From Defluviicoccus sp046348835 (GTDB lineage Bacteria > Pseudomonadota > Alphaproteobacteria > Rhodospirillales > Defluviicoccaceae): DNA of 64,000 bases. The stretch lies in assembly GCA_046348835.1 (NCBI GenBank), contig JAXMDM010000003.1:620001-684000 (forward strand). Reading direction: 5' to 3'. Of the stretch, positions 24,667 to 32,275 are shown piece by piece (the stretch's first letter is position 1; each line of letters begins with the position of its first letter). The notes below the pieces were generated by a model. The model did not search any database. It saw only the letters and a program-made list of their open reading frames with translations, and was not told the origin of the DNA. Position numbers and translations under genes: made by a program.

Positions 24667-26680
24667 CGGCGTCGCGTTGTCGGTGAAAGACCTGGCGCGC
24701 CTTCATGGCGTGTCTGAGAGGATCGCTCGCATGGCCATTGCGCGATGCGCTGCGGGCAAGACATGGCGCGGGCTGAGGCTGCAGGCGGTTGAGATCGTCG
24801 GCCCTGGTGGTAGCCGTGGGTGGCGCTATGCCGTCCCGCTCGACAGTCTGCCGGCCGATTGGCAAGCCCGATATTGGGAGCTGAAGGGCGGCAAGCCGCG
24901 GGCAATTGCGCCGGTGCGGATCGAACCCCCGGCCGACTGGATGTCCGACATCGGCAAGAAGGCGGTGCACTTCGGCGAGCGGGAGCGGCAGCGGCTGCGC
25001 CTGGCGGGCGAAGTGGTCGAGACGACGTTGCCGCACAGCCGCGAGCGGGCGGAGAAGATCGCCGAGGCGGCGAAGCGGGAGGGCGTTCCCGCACGCACAC
25101 TGCGGGCCTGGGTGCGTGCGTACGAGCAACGGGGCGTTACCGGCATCGTCCGCAAGGCGCGGGCGGATCAGGGCAAAGACCAGGTGGTGATCTCACGCGC
25201 TTTCGACGCGGCCGCACGGGCGGCAGGGGTCTCAAAAGAGCGTCTGGAGGAAGCACGGGACGATCTGTCGAGGCGCGCCGGCCTTTACTACTCGGACCAC
25301 CTGGAAGCATCGGCGAACGAAGTTGCGCTCGACCTGGTGTCCCCCGCAATGGAGGTCGCACGCACCCTCGGCATCGACCTCCCCGAAAGCCGCCTGAAGC
25401 GCATCTGCCGGCTCCCCCGGCAGTTCGTGGAGCGGCAGCGAGAGTTCAAGGAACTCGCCGTTCATCGGTTCGACAAGGGTCAATGGGCCGCGAAGATGCG
25501 GCCGCGGGTGAAGCGTGACTGGTCTGGCCTGGATCCTATGGGCTGCGTCGTCATGGACGTCTGGCACATGGATATCCTCGTTCGGCGCGACGACGGCACG
25601 CTGGCCACGCCGAAGGCGGTTCTCGCCCTCGACATGGCGACGCGCCGGGTGTTCCTGCGGATCTTCCTGATGCCGAAGGGCAAGATGATCCGGCGCGAGC
25701 ATGTCTTGCAGACGCTGATCGCGATGTTCGGCGATCAGGACTGGGGCATTCCGAGGACGCTCTATATAGACAACGGCAGCGAGTTCCGGATCGACTGGGT
25801 CACGGAAGCGCTGAACGGGCTAGGTGTTTATCAGAATTGCGATCTCCTTCGCGCCGCTCCCTACAACCCGCAATCGAAGCCTATCGAAGGCTACATCGCC
25901 ATTCTCAAGCGATATCTGGCCCGCTTTGTCGGCTACATCGGCGGCGACTGCTTCAAGAAGAAGACCGAGAACCTCGGGCGTGATCCGCAGGGCTTTCCGG
26001 GCACGTTCGAAGAGTTCGTGAGCCTGTTCCAGAGCTATGTCGTCCCCGGCTATCACTGCACCCAACAGCGCGGCCACCTTTCTGGCGAGACGCCTTACGA
26101 GCGCTTTGCTCGCTTCCTGAAGGCCGATTCGCCGTGGCGAAGTCAGGTCCTGGACGAAGAGTATGCGCGGCTGAGGCTCGCGCCACTGCGCACGGCTCGC
26201 CTTCTCGCAGGTGGCATGTTCTCCCTGGACGGCGAGACTTACGCCTGCGAGGCGGCGTCACGCTCTGGGATCGGCAAGGTGTCGATCGTCGCTCCCGTGT
26301 TCGGCGACCGATCGGCGTTGGCGGTCTTCTCCGGGAAGAAGTTCCTTGGCGTCGCCGAGCTGGTGCGCGCGCTGCCTTGGAACGACCGGGCCGGCATTGC
26401 CGAGCAACGGAAACGGGACAGCGGACAGCGAGGGCAATACCGGATGCTCAACGAGCAACTGGCGCCGGTGCTTCGGTTGGAGAACCGGATCAAGGCGCAC
26501 GGCCCGATTCCGCACGCCAGGTCGGCGAGCGTCGTTCTGTTAGACGCCGAAGTGCGCCTGGCCGCGCAGAAGATGAAGGCGGTGCGGGCGGTACAGAGCG
26601 TCCAGGCTGAAGAGCAAGCCACCGATCCGCTGGAGCAGGAAGCCGCACGCCGGAAGCGGATTTACGGAAACTTGTTTTGA
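24659..26680 (+). CDS. Mu-type DDE transposase A
   Basis: A 673-residue transposase of the MuA family. An N-terminal HTH Mu-type DNA-binding region (residues 1-75, KDLARLHGVSERIARMAI) is followed by further DNA-binding helical domains to about 280 and the RNase H-like core. The catalytic triad is Asp300 (VVMDVWH), Asp371 (YIDNGSEF) and Glu410 (SKPIEGYIAILKRYL). A Mu C-terminal beta-barrel and a basic tail complete it, at about the length of MuA (663). It would bind the paired TTATTCTGCCACGG sites. The reading frame is intact. Confidence 0.95.
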   Translation: MSSGVALSVKDLARLHGVSERIARMAIARCAAGKTWRGLRLQAVEIVGPGGSRGWRYAVPLDSLPADWQARYWELKGGKPRAIAPVRIEPPADWMSDIGKKAVHFGERERQRLRLAGEVVETTLPHSRERAEKIAEAAKREGVPARTLRAWVRAYEQRGVTGIVRKARADQGKDQVVISRAFDAAARAAGVSKERLEEARDDLSRRAGLYYSDHLEASANEVALDLVSPAMEVARTLGIDLPESRLKRICRLPRQFVERQREFKELAVHRFDKGQWAAKMRPRVKRDWSGLDPMGCVVMDVWHMDILVRRDDGTLATPKAVLALDMATRRVFLRIFLMPKGKMIRREHVLQTLIAMFGDQDWGIPRTLYIDNGSEFRIDWVTEALNGLGVYQNCDLLRAAPYNPQSKPIEGYIAILKRYLARFVGYIGGDCFKKKTENLGRDPQGFPGTFEEFVSLFQSYVVPGYHCTQQRGHLSGETPYERFARFLKADSPWRSQVLDEEYARLRLAPLRTARLLAGGMFSLDGETYACEAASRSGIGKVSIVAPVFGDRSALAVFSGKKFLGVAELVRALPWNDRAGIAEQRKRDSGQRGQYRMLNEQLAPVLRLENRIKAHGPIPHARSASVVLLDAEVRLAAQKMKAVRAVQSVQAEEQATDPLEQEAARRKRIYGNLF

Positions 26681-26695
26681 GCGGGAGAAGCCGCG

Positions 26696-27499
26696 ATGGC
26701 TGAGAACATCCTGGAGTTCGAGAACAAGCCCAAGCCGTCTGGCTTCATCGAGACGGAGACGGCGCTTAAATTCCTCCAAGTGATCCACAAGGCTTGGGAG
26801 CGCCGATGGATGGCGGCGATTGTCGGTGCGCCCGGCATCGGCAAGACGAAGGCGATGCGCCGCTATTGCCAGCTGCACCCTGAGCATGCCTTTTACTCCG
26901 ATTTCGCGCCGGCCGACGCATCATTGTCCGCGATGCTCGACGTGCTGGCCGGGTTGGTTGGCGCCTATGAGGTGGATCGCGGCATCCACCACAAGCATCG
27001 CGCCGTCGCCCACGCGATCCGCCGCCGCATGGAGAGCGACCTTTCCGCCGTGTCGGGCGATGAGTTTGGCGAAGCCGCCGGACGCGTCGTTCTGCTGATC
27101 GACGAGGCCCAGGAGCTGACGCCGGCAGCGCTGCAAGGCTTGAAAGCCCTGCATGATCAGACGGGCGTGGCGATCGTCCTTGCCGGCAACGAAACGGTGA
27201 TCAACCAGTTCTATACCGGCAAGGGCCTGGTCAAGCCGGAGTACGCACAGCTCGACCGGCGCATCGTCCAGCGACGCGAGGTGAAGGGGCTGGTGCCTGC
27301 CGACGTGGCTGCGCTGGCGCGCCATCACGGCATCGGCGGGACCAAGGAACTCTCTTTTCTCAAGCGCCTGGCGAAATTCGGCCATGGCCTGGCGCTACCC
27401 GACAACGTCATCCGCGAAGCCCGCTTCGCGGCGCGCAACCGGCCAATCGGCCTGTGCGAGCTGGAGGAAGCCGCACGCAGCTTAGGGGTGGAGTTATGA
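26696..27499 (+). CDS. MuB-like AAA ATPase, transposition target selector
   Basis: A 267-residue ATPase. Walker A is GAPGIGKTKAM at about residues 42-52 and Walker B is VVLLIDEAQEL at about 131-141, with an AGNETV sensor-like segment. In Mu, MuB polymerises on target DNA, stimulates MuA and gives target immunity. It follows the transposase by 15 bp. The N-terminal HTH seen in Mu MuB is short or absent here (only about 40 residues precede Walker A), as in the ATPases of BcepMu-like phages. Confidence 0.92.
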   Translation: MAENILEFENKPKPSGFIETETALKFLQVIHKAWERRWMAAIVGAPGIGKTKAMRRYCQLHPEHAFYSDFAPADASLSAMLDVLAGLVGAYEVDRGIHHKHRAVAHAIRRRMESDLSAVSGDEFGEAAGRVVLLIDEAQELTPAALQGLKALHDQTGVAIVLAGNETVINQFYTGKGLVKPEYAQLDRRIVQRREVKGLVPADVAALARHHGIGGTKELSFLKRLAKFGHGLALPDNVIREARFAARNRPIGLCELEEAARSLGVEL

Positions 27500-27747
27500 A
27501 CGAACACGATGATGCGATCCAGAAGCGGTTGAGCAAAGCTGTAGCGGAGGCCTGGCTTACGACTTCCCGCGTCGAATCGGAAGCGCGGATCCTGTCGAAC
27601 CTGGCCTGGGCGGCGGAGGAGATTATGACGAACCCGAACCCGACATGGACCCGCAATATGCTCGTCGACCGCATCGGAGACCTTTTGCAGGTCATCCGTG
27701 AGAGGGCGCTCGCTCTTAGCGAGCGGTGCAGCCAGGCACCGGAGTGA
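27496..27747 (+). CDS. Small phage early protein, unknown
   Basis: An 83-residue, mostly helical, charged protein. Its ATG overlaps the MuB-like stop (ATGA), so it is translationally coupled to it. It has a tryptophan-containing N-terminal helix (VAEAWLTTSRVESEARI) and an amphipathic C-terminal helix (DRIGDLLQVIRERALAL). No family is recognised. The location between MuB and GemA is where Mu-like phages carry variable small early genes. Confidence 0.65.
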   Translation: MNEHDDAIQKRLSKAVAEAWLTTSRVESEARILSNLAWAAEEIMTNPNPTWTRNMLVDRIGDLLQVIRERALALSERCSQAPE

Positions 27748-27753
27748 CTGAGG

Positions 27754-28167
27754 ATGGCCCTTTCGGCAAAACAGATCGCGTTGATCGCGGTGGCCCGGAA
27801 AGCGCTCCATTTGCGAGACGAGGATTACCGCGCCATCCTGGCCAACATCGCCGGCATCGAGCGCACACGCGAGCTGGATCGTCTCGGCTTCGAGCTGCTG
27901 ATGCAGGAGTTCCGCCGGCTTGGCTTCGAGAGCGACTTCCATAAGGCGAACCTGGGCACGCGGCCCGGGATGGCGACACCGGGTCAAGTCTCCCTGATCC
28001 GCAACCTCTGGGCGGAGTTCACCGGCGGCGAAGGCACCGATGCCAGCCTTGGCAAGTGGCTCGACAACAAGTTCAAGGTATCGTCCCTGCGCTTCCTGCC
28101 CAAAGCGCGCGCCAGCAAGGTTATCCAGGCGTTGCGGGCGATGGTGGCGGTGCGGAGCGCGGCATGA
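27754..28167 (+). CDS. gemA: GemA-like regulatory protein (Mu gp16, DUF1018)
   Basis: A 137-residue protein of the GemA/DUF1018 family. The N-terminal signature AKQIALIAVARKALHLRDEDYR and the central GMATPGQVSLIRNLWAE match the family, and the C-terminal helix (ASKVIQALRAM) is basic. In Mu, GemA modulates expression of host genes and DNA supercoiling during lytic development. It is one of the best markers of Mu-like elements. It overlaps the next gene by 4 bp (ATGA). Confidence 0.9.
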   Translation: MALSAKQIALIAVARKALHLRDEDYRAILANIAGIERTRELDRLGFELLMQEFRRLGFESDFHKANLGTRPGMATPGQVSLIRNLWAEFTGGEGTDASLGKWLDNKFKVSSLRFLPKARASKVIQALRAMVAVRSAA

Positions 28168-28385
28168 TTGCCCGCCATATCATCCGCGATCATCGCCCGG
28201 GGTTGTTAAAGATAGAGACGGACCCTGCGCTGCGGGCGTTCGTCGATGATCTTTTGCCCCACTGCACCTTCGCCGAGGTGGCGGCCGAATGCGTGAAGCG
28301 CTTCGGCAAGAAGCGCGCGCCCGGGCATTCCACCGTCCACCGCTACTGGCGGCGACGGCAATCGCCCCCGGCGGCCGCAGGATAA
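28164..28385 (+). CDS. Small HTH protein, perhaps terminase-small-subunit-like
   Basis: A 73-residue protein. Most of it is a putative helix-turn-helix: LLPHCTFAEVAAECVKRF followed by HSTVHRYWRRR. The STVHRYW segment recalls the SAVHRYGQ motif in the HTH of Mu gp27-like small terminases (DUF3486), but the rest of that protein is absent. It could be a truncated small terminase or an unrelated regulator. It is translationally coupled to GemA and is the last gene before a 1.5-kb gene-free region. Confidence 0.55.
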   Translation: MIARHIIRDHRPGLLKIETDPALRAFVDDLLPHCTFAEVAAECVKRFGKKRAPGHSTVHRYWRRRQSPPAAAG

Positions 28386-28404
28386 TGAGCCGTCCGGCGG
28401 ATCG

Positions 28405-28530
28405 TGAGTATGGTCCCCCGCACGGGCCACCTCGCCCGGCAACCGGCCATCGGGGTGCAGCCCGGCCGGCGCCTGCGACTGCAATTTATGGGGATTGGCT
28501 GGCGCCGAGTCCACCCCCCCGGCGACTGCC
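28405..28530 (-). repeat. Inverted copy of the repeat at 29655-29780
   Basis: Reverse-complemented, it reads GGCAGTCGCCGG, then CAGGCGCCGGCCGGGCTGC, then GGTTGCCGGGCGAGGTGGC and GTGCGGGGGACC in the same order as the copy at 29655-29780, with scattered substitutions. The pair could fold the intervening 1.1 kb into a large loop. Confidence 0.8.
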
Positions 28531-28712
28531 GGGCGCAAAAGGGCCTGTGATACCAAGGGGGCGCTGCCGTCACCCCCAAACTGGACCTCAGGTAGCTTTT
28601 TAATGGCCATTTAAGGCGTCTAAGAGGTGCCTAAGAGGTGGGGTGCTGCCGCGGATGGGGGGTTGGTGCGGCAAAATCACCAGCGGGCTTCTTACGGGCT
28701 CGTGACCCTCTT

Positions 28713-28852
28713 TCTGGATCCCCTGGCGACGATGCGCTATTCTCATCCTCAGCGAAGGCGTCGGTCGGAAGGTGGCTCCGTCAACCGGCGCCGGGTGCTC
28801 AGGCGGCCACCTCGCTGAGGGCTCCCACATCCAGGGGAATAGACCCCGCGCG
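28713..28852 (+). repeat. 140-bp direct repeat, copy 1 (partner at 29353-29491)
   Basis: Starts TCTGGA and ends CCGCGCGC. It shares an almost unbroken block from GCGCTATTCTCATCC through GTCAACCGGCGCCGGG and GCTCCCACATCCAGG with the partner copy. Differences are a few substitutions and short indels. The function is unknown; copies of a small non-autonomous element or a conserved structured RNA are possible. Confidence 0.85.
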
Positions 28853-29352
28853 CTCCCGATTCCAGCTCGGCGCGACGACATGGCGGCGATCACCCCCACA
28901 TCTGAGTCGGGAAAATGTGATGAGTGTGGCCCCCCGCAGGGGTGAGTCTGCCTCTTCTTTTTCGGGCTTACTCGGCGATAGAGCTGATCGCATACGCGAG
29001 CCGCTATCGAGCGCGACGGCCTTTTCTGGCCATAAGGCGATCAGCATCCGCACCACGATCGTCAATTATGGTTCCCTCACGCGGCGTCGATTTTTGGGAA
29101 AGCACGTCGCCGAAGAGGCGTCTGAGGGCTCTCTTTCAGAGGCCTTAGGCGTGTCTGAAGGCTCTCTTACCGGCTCCTGCAGCGCCTGCTGCGCCGCCTC
29201 CGGCAACAGCGAGACGTGATATTCGATTTGCCCCCGCCTCGGCCCTGGAAAATGGCACTTAGGCGGCCGACTGAACCATCTTCCCGGCAACGGGAATATG
29301 GGCGCCAGGCGGTACAGCCCGGCCGAGCGCCGGCTCCGCCGCCCGCTCCTCT

Positions 29353-29491
29353 TCTGGAACTCTGGCGACGCTGCGCTATTCTCATCCCCAGCGAAGGCGT
29401 CGGTCGGAAGGTGGCTCCGTCAACCGGCGCCGGGCGCTCGTGCGGCCACCTCGCATAGGGCTCCCACATCCAGGAAATAGACTCCGCGCGC
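29353..29491 (+). repeat. 140-bp direct repeat, copy 2 (partner at 28713-28852)
   Basis: Same orientation as copy 1, 640 bp downstream. It is preceded by CCTCTTCTGG, a string that recurs at about 29640 in front of the second repeat family, so the modules are shuffled relative to each other. Confidence 0.85.
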
Positions 29492-29654
29492 ACCGGTCCC
29501 CTCTCATTTGTTTGAACTCGCAGGCGCCGTCGAGCTGCACTCCGACCGGTTGCCGCGCGAGGTGGCCCCATGCAGACTCTTCGGAGCAAGCCCTAAAGGA
29601 GGCGGACGGACTCGCCCCTCGCCGGCTCCGCCGCCCACCCCTCTTCTGGGGCCG

Positions 29655-29780
29655 AACCCCGGCAGTCGCCGGGCATGGACTCGGCCCAGCCAGTCCCTAT
29701 AATCATCCTCGCAGGCGCCGGCCGGGCTGCGCCCCGACGGCCGGTTGCCGGGCGAGGTGGCCCGTGCGGGGGACCGTACT
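29655..29780 (+). repeat. Repeat copy pairing with 28405-28530
   Basis: Contains CAGGCGCCGGCCGGGCTGC and GGTTGCCGGGCGAGGTGGC. A diverged direct copy starts near 29514 (CAGGCGCCGTCGAGCTGC, then GGTTGCCGCGCGAGGTGGC). Three related copies therefore lie within 1.4 kb, one of them inverted. Confidence 0.8.
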
Positions 29781-29901
29781 CTCAGCTCCGCCAGGATGCG
29801 GACGCGCCCGCCCGCAGGTTCCTTCATCGCTTTTATTCCGTCCTGGTAACACTACAGAGACGGTTGCGCGCAACTCTATCTCCCCCACAGAGTCGCATTC
29901 G

Positions 29902-31311
29902 ATGCGGCCAATCCACCTCTTCCGCGCCGGCACCCACGTTGCGTCCGACGGCACGCCCATCGCGTTCTCCGACGCAGATGTGCGGGCAATCGCCGATAGA
30001 TACGATCGGGGGCTGCACGAGGCACCGATCGTCATCGGCCACCCGAAGACCGATTCCCCCGCCTACGGCTGGGTTGCCAATCTCACCTTTGCCGATGGCT
30101 CATTGCTGGCAACCCCGCGTCAGGTCGATCCCGGCTTCGCCGAACTGGTGCGCGCGGGCCGGTTCAAGAAGATTTCCGCCGCGTTCTATCCGCCGTACGC
30201 CACAAGCAACCCCAAGCCCGGATCCTTCTACCTCCGGCACCTCGGCTTCCTCGGCGCCCAACCGCCGGCAGTGAAAGGGTTGCAGTCGGTGGAGCTTTCG
30301 GCCGGCGATCACGGCGCCGTCACTTTCGAACTTGCTGCGGCGGATGTGCCATCCGCGGCTTTTGCTGAAGAGGTTCCGATGAGCAACTTCCCGTTCCCCG
30401 TCCAGCCCGACAGTACGGCGATCTCGATTGCCTATCGCAACAAGCGCTACATTGCGGACGCGGTATTACAACGCATTCCGGTCGCCCGCATGGAGTTCAC
30501 CTACAGCAGGCACGACTTGTCACAAGGCTTCACCGTCCCCAGCACTTTCGTCGGTCGCCGCGGCAGGCCCAACGAAATCACCTTTGATGCGACCGAAGAG
30601 AAGGGGGTGACCTTGGATTATGCTTTGGATGATCCCGTCCCCGGCGTCGATATGGACAATGCTCCGAAGAACTACAATCCGATCGACCACGCAGTGATGA
30701 TGATGACGGATCTGATTTTGCTGGATCGCGAAATGCGCGTTGCCGGCAAGGTGTTCGATGACGACAACTATGCTACCGGCAATAAGGTGCAGCTCACCGG
30801 AACCAACCGTTGGAGCGACTACACCAATTCCGATCCGATCTCCGACATCGAAGCCGGCATCGAGAAGCTGGTTATTCGGCCGAATACGCTGGTGTTTGGC
30901 CGCAAGACCTTCGATGTGCTGAAGCGCCATCCGAAGCTGATCAAGGCGCTGCACGGACCGCTGAGCGACGACGGCTTCGCCAAGCGACAGCAGCTCGCCG
31001 AGCTGTTCGAGCTGGATGCGGTGCTCGTCGGCGAGTCTTGGCTGAATACCGCCCGCCAGGGCCAGGCGCCGCTCTTGCAGCAGGTATGGGGCCCACACGC
31101 AGCACTGCTGTGGCTCGACCCGCAACTGAGGGCCGCCAAAGGCGCTGCTACGTACGGGTTTACGGCGCAGTACGGCGATCGGGTCGCCGGCTCCAGCCCC
31201 GACAAGGACATCGGCTTCCGCGGCGGGTTCCGGGTGCGCGTCGGCGAGAGTGTCGCGGAAGTCATTGCCTGCAAGGATCTCGGCTACTTCATCCAGGATG
31301 CGGTTGCCTGA
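29902..31311 (+). CDS. Phage capsid protease/scaffold domain fused in frame to major capsid protein
   Basis: A continuous 469-codon frame. Residues 1-159 match the N-terminal domain of the Mu-like capsid protease/scaffold (HLFRAGTH, EAPIVIGHPK, PAYGWVANL, GRFKKISAAFYPP, RHLGFLGAQPPAVKG). From Met160 (ATG at 30379, with GAAGAGG just upstream) it is a full-length Mu-like major capsid protein of about 310 residues (FPFPVQPDSTAI, YALDDPVPGVDMDNAP, NRWSDYTNSDPI, VFGRKTFDVLKRHP, LGYFIQDAVA). The scaffold half normally between them is missing. The capsid protein may be made from its own start, as a fusion, or as both. The ORF extends upstream into the repeat region, but the domain starts at the ATG at 29902. 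Confidence 0.85.
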   Translation: MRPIHLFRAGTHVASDGTPIAFSDADVRAIADRYDRGLHEAPIVIGHPKTDSPAYGWVANLTFADGSLLATPRQVDPGFAELVRAGRFKKISAAFYPPYATSNPKPGSFYLRHLGFLGAQPPAVKGLQSVELSAGDHGAVTFELAAADVPSAAFAEEVPMSNFPFPVQPDSTAISIAYRNKRYIADAVLQRIPVARMEFTYSRHDLSQGFTVPSTFVGRRGRPNEITFDATEEKGVTLDYALDDPVPGVDMDNAPKNYNPIDHAVMMMTDLILLDREMRVAGKVFDDDNYATGNKVQLTGTNRWSDYTNSDPISDIEAGIEKLVIRPNTLVFGRKTFDVLKRHPKLIKALHGPLSDDGFAKRQQLAELFELDAVLVGESWLNTARQGQAPLLQQVWGPHAALLWLDPQLRAAKGAATYGFTAQYGDRVAGSSPDKDIGFRGGFRVRVGESVAEVIACKDLGYFIQDAVA

Positions 31312-31326
31312 GAGGGGGTGTTTCGG

Positions 31327-31641
31327 GTGACCGAACAGGAGGTGGATGAACTAACCGGGTTTGCTTACCAGAGCGTGACCGGCCTGAACCTCGTGGAGGC
31401 CGATAGGGTGCTTGATGACGCTCGCCTTATGCTTTGGGGATCGGCTTTTTCCGGCAGGCCCATTCCGGACGAATGGGAAGGTCCACCTCCCACCATCGCC
31501 CGAGCCTTGGCGCATCTCTCGCTCGATCTCGCGGCCCAGGTTCTGGAGCAAACGCGCCTGGCCATATGGCTGGAAGGGTTTCCGAACGCCCGACCCAATC
31601 TGTTCGGCGGGTTGCTCGACAGCGCAAAGGAACTGCAATGA
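31327..31641 (+). CDS. Small phage-associated protein, unknown
   Basis: A 104-residue acidic, mostly helical protein (EQEVDELTGFAYQSV, VEADRVLDDARLML, LSLDLAAQVLEQTRLAIWLEGF). It lies directly after the capsid gene, where full phages carry head-completion genes, but no such family is recognisable. The GTG at 31327 has a GGGGG about 9 bp upstream; an in-frame GTG at 31318 abuts that sequence and is less likely. Confidence 0.55.
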   Translation: MTEQEVDELTGFAYQSVTGLNLVEADRVLDDARLMLWGSAFSGRPIPDEWEGPPPTIARALAHLSLDLAAQVLEQTRLAIWLEGFPNARPNLFGGLLDSAKELQ

Positions 31642-31784
31642 TACCCTCGGTGGGGGCTGGCGCTGGCGGCAGTCGCTCCCTTGTTGGTGGAGCTTGCGGC
31701 GTCCTATGCCAAAAGCCGCAATCTGTGACCTTTGAGCAGACGGACGCCGGTCCGCGCCGCGCACTGCGGCAGACCGGCCGATGA
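31638..31784 (+). CDS. Very short possible gene (48 codons) linking two phage genes
   Basis: This frame overlaps the stop of the previous gene (ATGA) and its own stop overlaps the next ATG (ATGA), which is the only argument for it. The product is Gly/Ser-rich with two Cys and no recognisable feature. In another frame the same stretch reads as a hydrophobic segment (WGLALAAVAPLLVELAAS) that lacks a start codon, possibly the remnant of a lost membrane gene. Confidence 0.25.
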   Translation: MIPSVGAGAGGSRSLVGGACGVLCQKPQSVTFEQTDAGPRRALRQTGR

Positions 31785-32173
31785 GCCAGGAGTCGTGGTT
31801 GTGGCGGCGGGTCGCCGATGCACACGGCGAAGGGGCGGCGATGGCGCTCGCGTTGGCCTTTGGCGTGGTTTCCCTGCCGGCGAAACCAAGCCCGCTCAGC
31901 CCGATCGCCCTCGTCTGCGGCGAGGCGGTGCTGGCCACCCTCTGCGAGGCGATGGGGGGTGAGAAGGTCTACATTCCGCTGGGGCCCGCCGGCCACCGGC
32001 GGCAGCAGCGGGAGGCGGTTGAGGCAGCGATTCGGGACGGCGTGCCGATCCGCGATATCATCCGTCGCTTCGGGATCTCTCGCGCCGGGGTCTATCGTGC
32101 CCGCGCCCGCTTATTCCGAAGCCCCGGCAAGGACTATAAACCTATCACGTCGCCCCCTTTAAGGTCCTCTTAA
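31781..32173 (+). CDS. Mor/C-like transcriptional activator
   Basis: A 130-residue protein. Residues 60-113 resemble the Mor family of Mu middle-operon activators: GGEKVYIPLGPAGHRRQ, then a helix-turn-helix DIIRRFGISRAGVYRARARL. The N-terminal half, an Ala/Leu-rich helical part, would be the dimerisation region. Mor normally lies between the early genes and the lysis genes; here it is the last gene before the right end. It could drive the capsid gene or respond to a helper phage's cues; both are inferences. Confidence 0.72.
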   Translation: MSQESWLWRRVADAHGEGAAMALALAFGVVSLPAKPSPLSPIALVCGEAVLATLCEAMGGEKVYIPLGPAGHRRQQREAVEAAIRDGVPIRDIIRRFGISRAGVYRARARLFRSPGKDYKPITSPPLRSS

Positions 32174-32233
32174 CGTCTCGGAGGCCCCTTTAAGGGTCTC
32201 ACCAGATGCCATTAGATGCCGGCAGATCCCGGT

Positions 32234-32275
32234 CCGTTGGCAAAATAAGTCCTCCGTGGCAGAATAATTCCAGCA
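32234..32275 (-). repeat. Right transposase-binding end of the Mu-like element (two sites)
   Basis: Terminal inverted site CCGTGGCAGAATAATT (32254-32269) followed by CCAGCA at the end, and an inner diverged site CCGTTGGCAAAATAA (32234-32248), both inverted with respect to the left end. Just inside are short direct repeats (CCCTTTAAGG with CCCTTTAAGGG, and two AGATGCC). Confidence 0.85.

Larger units (their letters stand above)
28386..29901. other. Gene-free, repeat-built core of the Mu-like element
   Basis: No convincing protein is encoded in this 1.5 kb, although frames remain open by chance. It is a mosaic of repeats: a 140-bp near-identical direct pair (28713-28852 and 29353-29491); an inverted pair of about 125 bp (28405-28530 against 29655-29780), of which a diverged direct copy also starts at about 29514; and short direct repeats such as CTAAGAGGTG (about 28620-28637) and GTCTGAGGGCTCTCTT with GTCTGAAGGCTCTCTT (29127-29170). 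In full Mu-like phages this interval holds lysis, terminase, portal and head-assembly genes. Confidence 0.7.
23427..32275. mobile_element. Mu-like transposable element, 8849 bp, with capsid gene but no other virion genes
   Basis: Both ends begin with TG and end with CA and share AATTATTCTGCCACGG beginning 6 bp inside the terminus: left 23433-23448, and right, in inverted form, 32269-32254. Each end has a second, weaker copy further inside. Between them lie a CI-type repressor, a small early DNA-binding protein, MuA and MuB homologues, GemA, an HTH protein, a protease-capsid protein fusion, a small unknown gene and a Mor-like activator. I can find no large terminase, portal, tail, lysis or Mom genes. 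The five bases flanking the ends (GATGT and CTCCC) differ, so the 5-bp target duplication expected of Mu is not visible. Confidence 0.88.

Noticed and set aside
28386..29901. Retron, diversity-generating retroelement or group II intron in the repeat core
   Set aside because: No reverse transcriptase frame or template/variable repeat pattern was found.
29902..31311. Gene transfer agent capsid cluster
   Set aside because: The gene is bounded by Mu-like ends and transposition genes, and the other GTA genes (portal, tail, terminase) are missing.
31620..31740. Hydrophobic reading frame (WGLALAAVAPLLVELAAS) as a holin-like gene
   Set aside because: It has no start codon after the preceding stop; it may be only the remnant of a lost gene.
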